From Rhodoferax sp. UBA6134 (GTDB lineage: Bacteria > Pseudomonadota > Gammaproteobacteria > Burkholderiales > Burkholderiaceae_C): a DNA stretch of 24,809 bases. The stretch is taken from contig DIVK01000049.1 in assembly GCA_002422455.1 (NCBI GenBank), positions 2,570 through 27,378 on the forward strand. The letters are read 5' to 3'. Positions within the stretch are counted from its first letter, which is position 1. Every line of letters starts with the position of its first letter. The notes under the pieces were generated by a model. That model was not told the DNA's origin. It saw only the letters and a list, made by a program, of their open reading frames with translations, and did no database searches. Shown here one piece after another: positions 15,512 through 21,780 of this stretch. Made by a program: the position numbers and the translations under genes.

Positions 15512-17785
15512 TCAGGCAATCTTGAACCGTGCCACGGACTGCCGCAATTCCTCGGCCATTTTCGAGAGTTCGCGAACTTGCGCCGCGGTGGAGCGCGTTC
15601 CCTCGCCAGTCTGCTCGGTCACCGCAAAAATATGTTGGATGTTGTCAGCCGCCGCGTTGGCCAGATTAGCCTCCTGGGCGGTTGCCGTAGAGATTTTTTC
15701 GATCAACTCGGCCAGCCGGCGCGACACCTGGTCAATTTCAGTCAGGGCGGTACCGGCATTGTCAGACAATTTGGCCCCCTCCACCACCCCCCGGGTCGAG
15801 CGCTCCATGGCGCCCACGGCGTCCTGGGTATCGGTCTGAATGGTCTTGACCAGAGCGGCAATCTGGCGCGTTGCATCGGCCGATCGTTCGGCCAGTCGCT
15901 GCACCTCCTCGGCCACCACCGAGAAGCCCCGGCCCGCATCCCCCGCAGAAGCGGCCTGAATGGCGGCGTTCAATGCCAGCACATTGGTCTGCTCGGTAAT
16001 ATCGGAGATCAGCTCCGTGATCTCACCAATTTCCTGGGATGACTCGCCCAGGCGCTTGATCCGCTTGGACGTTTCCTGAATCTGGTCCCGGATCGAGTTC
16101 ATGCCGCCGATGGCATTTTGTACCGCCTGCAGACCCACCTCGGCCGCCTGCAGCGACTGCCGGGCCACCGACGCTGATTCCTGTGCCTGCACCGACACGT
16201 CATTGATCCGGGATGCCATGTCCACCACCGAACGGCCGGTTTCCCGGATTTCATGCAATTGCTCATTGGAGGCGGCCAACAATTCGGTTGAAGTATTGTC
16301 CACGTCCGCCGTGGTCTGCGTCACGCGGGCCACCGTTTTTTGCACATTACCCACCAGCGATCGCAATTCTTCCACCGTGTAGTTCACCGAATCGGCAATG
16401 GCCCCCGTGATGTCTTCGGTAACGGTCGCCTCCTGCGTCAAATCGCCCTCGGCGACAGCCTGCAACTCATTCATCAAACGCAAAATGGCCGCCTGGTTGG
16501 CATCGTTCACCCGCTTGGCCTCATGTTCCTGGCGTTCGGCATCCAGCCGTTGCGTCTCAGCCACCACCTGGCGCTGCCGGCTGTCGCGCAACTGCACATA
16601 AGACAGGCCCACTGCGCACAACAGGGCCAGCAAAGTGGCGCCCACCAGCGCCGCTAGGGCTGCAGCACCGAAACCGGTATGTTCCGACAGTTTGCCCTGC
16701 AGTGCTTCAAGTTCCTGGCGCAGTGGCTCACTGTCCGCCGCAATGGAAGCCTGAGCCTGACGTGCCGAAACAAGTCCCTGCAAGTTGCCCATGACGCGCC
16801 CCGCCTGCGTGCGGGTCTCCTCGTGAAGCTTGATCAGGGCCGTCAACTGCTCGCGCGTTTTCGGATCGTTTGAGGCTGCCACGCGCAGCCCGGAGTTGCC
16901 GTCCAGCAGGCCTTGTGCAATTTCCCTGAACGAGTTCATATCCTTGCCCAGCAGAAAAACCGTCTCGGAACTTACCCCCTCAAACGTCGAAAACTCGTTG
17001 AATGACTTGCCGATGCGCTGAGTCAACATCACGAGCTGACCGGCCGCCGCGATCTCCCTGGGAGCCGCATTTTGTTGCAGCTTGAGGGCTACCACCGCCT
17101 CTGCGATTTCCAGCAGGTCCGAAGAACGCCGGTTGACAAGCTGCAGCGCCGGCCTCGCCTGAACCAGTGTCTCGCGCTGCGACAGCACGGCCTTCGCATT
17201 CTTTTCAGCCCGTTCCATCAGCGGCATGATCTTGTCCAGTTCCGGCTGATAAGCCGCACCCAGGGCATCCAGCCGCATCTGCTCATCGCCGTCTTTCAGA
17301 CCACGTACCGACCTGGCCAGAACATCCGAGCTCTGCGCCACGTCCAAGAATGCCTGCCCCCCGCCGACCAGCGCCTGCGCAACCGACTTCGCCAGCCGTT
17401 GCGACTGCATCAGCGACTGTCCCGTGGCTCCCAACTGCCGCGTCACCCGGTTCGCATGATCCAGCGCGTACAGGGTTACACCGGCGAGCAGGAGCACCGC
17501 CAGGCCAAGCAGAATCGACAGCCAGCGCTGATGCTGGGTCACCGTTTTTTTCCCGAGAAACGGCAGGGTAATCAAGTCGGTCGATTCTTCAGCAGCTCCG
17601 CCGCTCCGGGCGCACCTGCGCGCAGCAACCGCCCTCAGAACCTCATCGTCCGTGCCATCCGGCATCTGTTCAGTCGCCATGGAGGCCGTCATGACGTCCG
17701 GCATAGCCAGGCTCAAGTAATCATCCTGCTCGGGCTTGGATGCATTTTTGGTAAACAGGTTTTTCAGTTGATCAACAACGGACAT
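15512..17785 (-). CDS. pilJ: PilJ, methyl-accepting chemoreceptor for type IV pili
   Basis: PilJ is the inner-membrane receptor that feeds signals to ChpA. The 757 residues contain a cytoplasmic N-terminal extension of about 88 residues, TM1 (about 89-107), a periplasmic PilJ-type sensing region, TM2 (about 370-392) and a HAMP-like linker. The coiled-coil signalling domain follows, with the hairpin tip GRGFSVVAEEVQRLAERS near residue 610-630. The protein ends in VARFKIA. The Pseudomonas protein is about 680 residues and starts close to TM1, so the N-terminal extension accounts for the extra length. The start ATG at 17785 has GAAGG about 7 nt upstream. The gene sits 21 bases after pilI and 44 bases before chpA. 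No cheR- or cheB-like gene is adjacent, so receptor methylation would need enzymes from elsewhere. Confidence 0.95.
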   Translation of the reverse strand: MSVVDQLKNLFTKNASKPEQDDYLSLAMPDVMTASMATEQMPDGTDDEVLRAVAARRCARSGGAAEESTDLITLPFLGKKTVTQHQRWLSILLGLAVLLLAGVTLYALDHANRVTRQLGATGQSLMQSQRLAKSVAQALVGGGQAFLDVAQSSDVLARSVRGLKDGDEQMRLDALGAAYQPELDKIMPLMERAEKNAKAVLSQRETLVQARPALQLVNRRSSDLLEIAEAVVALKLQQNAAPREIAAAGQLVMLTQRIGKSFNEFSTFEGVSSETVFLLGKDMNSFREIAQGLLDGNSGLRVAASNDPKTREQLTALIKLHEETRTQAGRVMGNLQGLVSARQAQASIAADSEPLRQELEALQGKLSEHTGFGAAALAALVGATLLALLCAVGLSYVQLRDSRQRQVVAETQRLDAERQEHEAKRVNDANQAAILRLMNELQAVAEGDLTQEATVTEDITGAIADSVNYTVEELRSLVGNVQKTVARVTQTTADVDNTSTELLAASNEQLHEIRETGRSVVDMASRINDVSVQAQESASVARQSLQAAEVGLQAVQNAIGGMNSIRDQIQETSKRIKRLGESSQEIGEITELISDITEQTNVLALNAAIQAASAGDAGRGFSVVAEEVQRLAERSADATRQIAALVKTIQTDTQDAVGAMERSTRGVVEGAKLSDNAGTALTEIDQVSRRLAELIEKISTATAQEANLANAAADNIQHIFAVTEQTGEGTRSTAAQVRELSKMAEELRQSVARFKIA

Positions 17786-17806
17786 GATGAAGCCTTCGAT
17801 TGAAAC

Positions 17807-18337
17807 TCAAGCGCCAATGCAGAGAAATTCGGGCAATTGGGACAAAGCCTGCAAATTGATTTCCTGCCACTGCGCGCCATGGAGATCAATGAACCGACGG
17901 CCCAGATAGGCCGATGCGCCCTCGGACGCCGGCGCTACCGTGGAGAACGACTCCTGCTTGCGCAAACCCGCCAGGCCGTCCACCATCAGCGCGCAATTGA
18001 GCTCCAGCGCTGCGTTGAAGGTAACGACGCTGGACTCGGCGAACGACTGTTCGGTTCGGCCCCGTGCCGGCCCGTTGCCCGTGAAACCGGCCAGGTCAAC
18101 CACACCGTAAAGGCCACCGCGAAGGTTGATCACCCCCATGAACCATGGTCGTGCGTAGGGAACCGCCTGAACACCGCTCAGTGGAAAGATTTCACCCGAT
18201 TGGGCCAGCGGAAAGAGGTAATTCGCTTCGCCCGCCCTGACCGCCAGCCACGAAGCCGATAGCCCTTCCGAACGGGCCGCCTGCAAGCGGCTGGCAAGAC
18301 GGGTCTGGAGTTCACGGAGAGCTTCTCGATTAGCCAT
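17807..18337 (-). CDS. pilI: PilI, CheW-like coupling protein
   Basis: The 176-residue product is a single CheW-like domain that should link PilJ to the ChpA kinase. Visible landmarks are the N-terminal helix (REALRELQTRLASRL), the first-strand segment ANYLFPLAQSGEIFPL, PWFMGVINLRGGLYGVVDLAGF (about 83-104), which is the classic CheW core, and the C-terminal QEINLQALSQLPEFL. The ATG at 18337 has AGGA 4-5 nt upstream. It lies 23 bases after pilH and 21 bases before pilJ, within the same operon. The family is secure; the name follows from its position in pilGHIJ. Confidence 0.93.
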   Translation of the reverse strand: MANREALRELQTRLASRLQAARSEGLSASWLAVRAGEANYLFPLAQSGEIFPLSGVQAVPYARPWFMGVINLRGGLYGVVDLAGFTGNGPARGRTEQSFAESSVVTFNAALELNCALMVDGLAGLRKQESFSTVAPASEGASAYLGRRFIDLHGAQWQEINLQALSQLPEFLCIGA

Positions 18338-18360
18338 GCGATCCTGATAGTCTCAGAACT

Positions 18361-18726
18361 TCAGCCCAAGGCCCTGATCTTGATAAACAGCTCGGTCGCA
18401 TCAACCGGCTTGGTAATGTAGTCACGCGCCCCCTGACGCATGCCCCAGACCCGGTCCGTTTCAAGATTTTTGCTGGTGCATATGATGATCGGAATGTTCG
18501 AGTACTCCGGGGTCCGGCTAATGGAGCGCGTCAATTGAAAACCGTTCTGCCCGGGCATCACCACGTCCATAAGGATCAGGTCGGGCTTCTCTTCGGACAG
18601 CCGGCGAAAGACCTCATCAGCGCCCTGTGCCGTGCGGACCGACATCCCGCTTTTCTGCAACAAATTCGTCATGAACATCAACTCGGTCTTGGAGTCATCC
18701 ACGATCAGCACTTTTTGAATCGCCAT
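18361..18726 (-). CDS. pilH: PilH, single-domain response regulator
   Basis: This 121-residue CheY-like receiver has the acidic pair Asp10/Asp11 (LIVDDS), phosphoacceptor Asp54 (LILMDVVMPG), Thr84 (IICTSK) and Lys106 (ITKPVD). In the Pil-Chp pathway PilH accepts phosphate from the kinase and dampens or opposes PilG, influencing PilT-driven retraction. The frame is open further upstream, but the ATG at 18726 gives the normal length. It overlaps the pilG stop as TAATG, indicating translational coupling. It is distinguished from PilG by order in the operon and by the MAIQKVLIVDDSKTE N-terminus. Confidence 0.95.
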   Translation of the reverse strand: MAIQKVLIVDDSKTELMFMTNLLQKSGMSVRTAQGADEVFRRLSEEKPDLILMDVVMPGQNGFQLTRSISRTPEYSNIPIIICTSKNLETDRVWGMRQGARDYITKPVDATELFIKIRALG

Positions 18727-19124
18727 TAACTTATTCCTTGCGTCACTGTTCCGAACTGCTGCACGGCCTGCAGCAACTGGTCTTTCGTAAACGGTTTTGT
18801 CAAGTAATCCTGCGCTCCAACCATTCGCCCGCGGGCCCGGTCGAACACCCCGTCCTTGGACGACAGCATGACCACAGGGACACCCGAAAACCTGGCATTG
18901 CGCTTGATAATCGCACAAACCTGGTACCCGTCCAACCGGGGCATCAGGATGTCGCAAAAAATGAGATTCGGCTGGCAGTCATTGACCTTGGACAGTGCGT
19001 CAAAACCATCTTCGGCCAGCATGACTTCATGCCCCCCCTGCCTGAGAAAAATCTCGGCGCTGCGCCGGATGGTATTGCTATCGTCGATCACCAACACTTT
19101 GAAAGTTGATTCAGTCGTATTCAC
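18726..19124 (-). CDS. pilG: PilG, single-domain response regulator (GTG start)
   Basis: PilG is a CheY-like receiver that, when phosphorylated by ChpA, promotes type IV pilus extension; in Pseudomonas it also affects cAMP signalling. The 132 residues have the acidic pair Asp14/Asp15 (LVIDDSNTIRR), phosphoacceptor Asp58 (IFCDILMPRLDGYQ), the SSKDGVFDRARGRMVG stretch typical of PilG (from 88) and Lys110 (LTKPF). I chose the GTG at 19124 because GGGAG lies 8-9 nt upstream and the receiver begins at the family's usual distance. The ATG at 19163 would add 13 residues that do not resemble the family. It is the first gene of the pil-chp block, 72 bases after rubredoxin. Confidence 0.94.
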   Translation of the reverse strand: MNTTESTFKVLVIDDSNTIRRSAEIFLRQGGHEVMLAEDGFDALSKVNDCQPNLIFCDILMPRLDGYQVCAIIKRNARFSGVPVVMLSSKDGVFDRARGRMVGAQDYLTKPFTKDQLLQAVQQFGTVTQGIS

Positions 19125-19133
19125 AAAGCAAGA

Positions 19134-19138
19134 CTCCC
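19134..19138 (-). promoter_or_regulatory. Ribosome binding site supporting the pilG GTG start
   Basis: GGGAG on the minus strand, about 9 nt before the GTG at 19124-19122. The competing ATG at 19163 has no comparable site. Confidence 0.5.
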
Positions 19139-19196
19139 GAACTGAAACTTGACATTGAACCATGGTGCCTGCACTTACCCCGGCGTGGATGGAACT

Positions 19197-19370
19197 TCAA
19201 ATTTGCACCATTTCGAAATCCTCCTTGCGGGCGCCGCATTCCGGGCATGCCCAGTTGACCGGCACGGCACTCCATGGCGTTCCGGGCGCAACCCCATGCT
19301 CGGAATCCCCCGTCGCTTCGTCATAGATCCAGCCACAAATCAGACACATCCATGTTTTGTGTTCGGTCAC
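19197..19370 (-). CDS. rubA: Rubredoxin
   Basis: I translated this small gene by hand. The 57-residue product starts with GTG and has two Cys pairs, MCLICGWIYDEATGD (Cys9, Cys12) and WACPECGARKEDFE (Cys42, Cys45), which hold one iron in a tetrahedral Cys4 site. Rubredoxins are small cytosolic electron carriers. GTG at 19370 is forced: an in-frame TAA lies two codons upstream, and the next ATG would begin one residue before the first cysteine. It lies 72 bases upstream of pilG on the same strand, an arrangement I recall from other Burkholderiales. It could share the pil-chp transcript, though no functional link is shown by sequence. Confidence 0.94.
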   Translation of the reverse strand: MTEHKTWMCLICGWIYDEATGDSEHGVAPGTPWSAVPVNWACPECGARKEDFEMVQI

Positions 19371-19421
19371 AGCTTAAAGGGCCTTCCCATAGAATGCAAT
19401 CATTGAAAAACAAGGATGGCG

Positions 19422-19436
19422 CGCGCAATTTGCGCG
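19422..19436. repeat. 15-bp perfect palindrome CGCGCAA-T-TTGCGCG
   Basis: Two 7-bp arms are exact reverse complements around one central T. It lies midway between divergent genes, a good place for a dimeric regulator. GC-rich DNA makes partial palindromes common, but the full 7-bp arms with an AT centre are less so. Confidence 0.55.
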
Positions 19437-19451
19437 TTACACACCACGTCA

Positions 19452-19475
19452 TGCGTTATTTTGTGCGTCATTTTG
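19452..19475. repeat. Tandem 12-bp direct repeat upstream of the ThiD-like gene
   Basis: TGCGTTATTTTG at 19452-19463 is followed at once by TGCGTCATTTTG at 19464-19475, matching at 11 of 12 positions. The units end 25 bases before the ATG. Roughly one-helical-turn spacing suggests a possible regulator-binding site. Confidence 0.6.
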
Positions 19476-19500
19476 CCTGAAGAAACAAGCAGGCCTGCCC

Positions 19501-20436
19501 ATGCCACCACCCGCAGTTTTCCAGATAGCCGAATATCCGCAACCAGCGCTGCACCCCGCATGCGTCATGACGTTTAACGCCAACGACCCCAGCGGCGCGG
19601 GCGGCCTGGCAGCGGACATAACCGCCATTGCATCGGTGGGTGCCCACGCCCTGCCCATCGTCACGGGGACCTATGCACGGGACACCGCCGCAATTTTCGA
19701 CCACTTCCCGTTCGACGAAGAGGCGGTGACGGAGCAAGCCCGCGCCGTCCTGGAAGATGCTGAGGTTCAGGTGATCAAGGTCGGTTTTGTCGGCTCACCG
19801 GAAACTCTCGGTGTGATCGCCGGCATTGCCGCCGACTACGCAGACATCCCCTTGATCGCCTACATGCCCGACCTGTCCTGGTGGGATGAAGTCGACATTG
19901 ACTTGTACCTGGACGCCTTCAAGGAACTGATATTGCCCCAGACCACGGTATTGGTCGGAAACCACAGCACCCTGTGGCGCTGGCTGCTGCCCGACTGGAG
20001 CATGCAGCGCAGTCCGGCAGCCCGGGATCTCGCCCGCGCGGCTCACGAATTGGGCGTGCCCTACACGCTGGTGACCGGCATTCCCCTGCCCGGTCAGTTC
20101 ATTGACAACGTGCTGGCATCACCGCAGGCCGTGCTCGGAAGCGAACAATTCGAACACTTCGAAGCCGTTTTTTCCGGCGCCGGCGACACCCTGTCGGCGG
20201 CGCTGGCCGCCCTGCTGGCCAGCGGTGACGACCTGCCGGAAGCGTTCACGGAGGCGCTCAGTTACCTGGATCGCTGCCTCGATGGCGGCTTTCGTCCGGG
20301 GATGGGAAATGTCGTGCCGGACCGCCTGTTCTGGGCACAGGCTGAGGACACGGCCAACACGACACCCGACGAAACCGACACCGATTCACTCTTGACCCCC
20401 TCCCTCGAACTCCCGCCCCATGACACACACCACTGA
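19501..20436 (+). CDS. ThiD-like hydroxymethylpyrimidine kinase family protein (divergent)
   Basis: This 311-residue ribokinase-fold protein resembles ThiD, which phosphorylates HMP and HMP-P for thiamine synthesis. The family frame is seen in FNANDPSGAGGLAADITAI (about 25-43) and in the anion-hole motif SGAGDTLSAALAALLASG (225-242). Several ThiD landmarks differ: the AQNT segment with the HMP-contacting Gln reads TYARDT (57-62), the NLPEA segment reads VGNHSTLW (152-159), and the GTGC motif is GAGD. The last 35 residues are acidic and Thr-rich. It overlaps hemL by 17 bases, so the two are co-translated. Databases would probably say phosphomethylpyrimidine kinase; I regard the substrate as unproven and leave the symbol empty. 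An alternative start is the ATG at 19567. Confidence 0.85.
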   Translation: MPPPAVFQIAEYPQPALHPACVMTFNANDPSGAGGLAADITAIASVGAHALPIVTGTYARDTAAIFDHFPFDEEAVTEQARAVLEDAEVQVIKVGFVGSPETLGVIAGIAADYADIPLIAYMPDLSWWDEVDIDLYLDAFKELILPQTTVLVGNHSTLWRWLLPDWSMQRSPAARDLARAAHELGVPYTLVTGIPLPGQFIDNVLASPQAVLGSEQFEHFEAVFSGAGDTLSAALAALLASGDDLPEAFTEALSYLDRCLDGGFRPGMGNVVPDRLFWAQAEDTANTTPDETDTDSLLTPSLELPPHDTHH

Positions 20437-21724
20437 TCTCAACCACACGCTGTTCGAACGCGCCAAGCAGGTGATCCCCGGCGGCGTCAATTCGCCGGTG
20501 CGGGCGTTCAAGGCGGTCGGCGGCACCCCCCGCTTTGTCAAACGCGCCCAGGGCGCCTACTTCTGGGATGCCAATGAGCAGCGCCACATCGACTACATCG
20601 GCTCCTGGGGCCCGATGATCCTGGGCCACGGTCACCCGGCGGTCGTGCAGGCTGTGCAGGCCGCCGTGCTGGAAGGTTTTTCCTACGGCGCGCCGACCGA
20701 GCGCGAGGTGGCGCTGGCGGAAGCAATTTTGCAACTGGTACCGTCCATGGACATGGTGCGTCTGGTCAGCTCCGGCACCGAAGCCGCCATGAGCGCCATC
20801 CGGCTGGCGCGCGGCGCGACCGGCCGCAGCAAGATCATCAAGTTTGAGGGCTGCTACCACGGGCATGCCGATGCACTGCTGGTCAAGGCCGGCTCGGGTC
20901 TGGCCACCTTTGGCAACCCCACCAGCGCCGGCGTGCCGCCCGAAGTGGTGCAGCACACCCTGGTGCTGGAATACAACAACGTGCGGCAACTGGAAGAAGC
21001 CTTCGCCCTGCACGGCAAGGACCTGGCCTGCGTCATCATCGAGCCGATCGCCGGCAACATGAACTTCGTGCGCGCCTCTGTGCCCTTCATGCAACGTTGC
21101 CGCGAACTGTGCATGCGGCACGGCGCCCTGCTGGTGTTTGACGAGGTCATGACCGGATTCCGGGTGGCACTGGGTGGCGCGCAAAGCGTCTATGCCCGTC
21201 ACATCCCCGGCTTCGAGCCCGACATCACCGTGATGGGCAAAGTCATTGGCGGCGGCATGCCGCTGGCAGCCTTCGGCGCCAAACGGGCGGTGATGGAACA
21301 ACTCGCCCCCCTGGGCCCGGTGTACCAGGCCGGCACCCTGTCGGGCAACCCGGTGGCCACGGCCTGCGGCCTGGCCACCCTGCGCGAAATCAGCAAACCC
21401 GGTTTCTTTGAAGACTTGGGCCGCAAGACCCAATCGCTCATCGGCGGCTTGCAAGCGGCGGCGGACAAGGCCGGCGTGCCCTTCTGCGGCGACAGCGAAG
21501 GCGGCATGTTTGGCTTCTTCCTGCTCAAGGACTTGCCGCAAAACTACGCCACCGTCATGACCACCGACAGCCAACGCTTCAACACACTGTTCCACGGCCT
21601 GCTGGAGCGTGGCGTGTACATCGCACCCGCGTTGTACGAGGCCGGCTTTGTCAGCGCGGCGCACACCGAGACCGACATTGCCGAAACGATTGCGGCGGCA
21701 GCCGAAGTGTTCAATTCGCTGTAA
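20420..21724 (+). CDS. hemL: Glutamate-1-semialdehyde 2,1-aminomutase
   Basis: HemL is the PLP enzyme that makes 5-aminolevulinate from glutamate-1-semialdehyde, at the start of C5-route tetrapyrrole synthesis. The 434 residues begin with the typical LFERAKQVIPGGVNSPVRAF (11-30). They show SSGTEAAMSAIRLARG (117-132), FEGCYHGHAD (142-151), the PLP-contacting DEVMTGFR (241-248), and the Schiff-base lysine Lys274 in VMGKVIGGGMP. Length matches the family (about 427). The ATG at 20420 lies inside the end of the ThiD-like gene in another frame, so translation is coupled. The next gene is convergent beyond a hairpin. Confidence 0.97.
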   Translation: MTHTTDLNHTLFERAKQVIPGGVNSPVRAFKAVGGTPRFVKRAQGAYFWDANEQRHIDYIGSWGPMILGHGHPAVVQAVQAAVLEGFSYGAPTEREVALAEAILQLVPSMDMVRLVSSGTEAAMSAIRLARGATGRSKIIKFEGCYHGHADALLVKAGSGLATFGNPTSAGVPPEVVQHTLVLEYNNVRQLEEAFALHGKDLACVIIEPIAGNMNFVRASVPFMQRCRELCMRHGALLVFDEVMTGFRVALGGAQSVYARHIPGFEPDITVMGKVIGGGMPLAAFGAKRAVMEQLAPLGPVYQAGTLSGNPVATACGLATLREISKPGFFEDLGRKTQSLIGGLQAAADKAGVPFCGDSEGGMFGFFLLKDLPQNYATVMTTDSQRFNTLFHGLLERGVYIAPALYEAGFVSAAHTETDIAETIAAAAEVFNSL

Positions 21725-21734
21725 AACAAGACAA

Positions 21735-21760
21735 GCCAGCGTTCAATGGCGGGCGCTGGC
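21735..21760. terminator. Hairpin between convergent hemL and the Pat-like gene
   Basis: GCCAGCG (21735-21741) pairs perfectly with CGCTGGC (21754-21760), with a 12-nt loop. It lies 10 bases after the hemL stop and 20 bases beyond the stop of the convergent gene. No T-run follows, so it is a probable but not textbook bidirectional terminator. Confidence 0.55.
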
Positions 21761-21780
21761 CTGCAGCGCCGGTCAACGCG

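Larger units (their letters stand above)
19371..19500. promoter_or_regulatory. Divergent promoter region between rubredoxin and the ThiD-like gene
   Basis: These 130 bases separate two divergent start codons and must carry at least one promoter. They hold a 15-bp palindrome at 19422-19436 and a 12-bp tandem repeat at 19452-19475, listed separately. A -35-like TTGAAA at 19403-19408 points toward thiD, but the matching -10 is poor. I could not place promoters with confidence. Confidence 0.4.

Noticed and set aside
18361..18957. Longer pilH with 77 extra N-terminal residues
   Set aside because: The extension lies within pilG in another frame and does not resemble receivers; the ATG at 18726 overlaps the pilG stop and gives the standard length.
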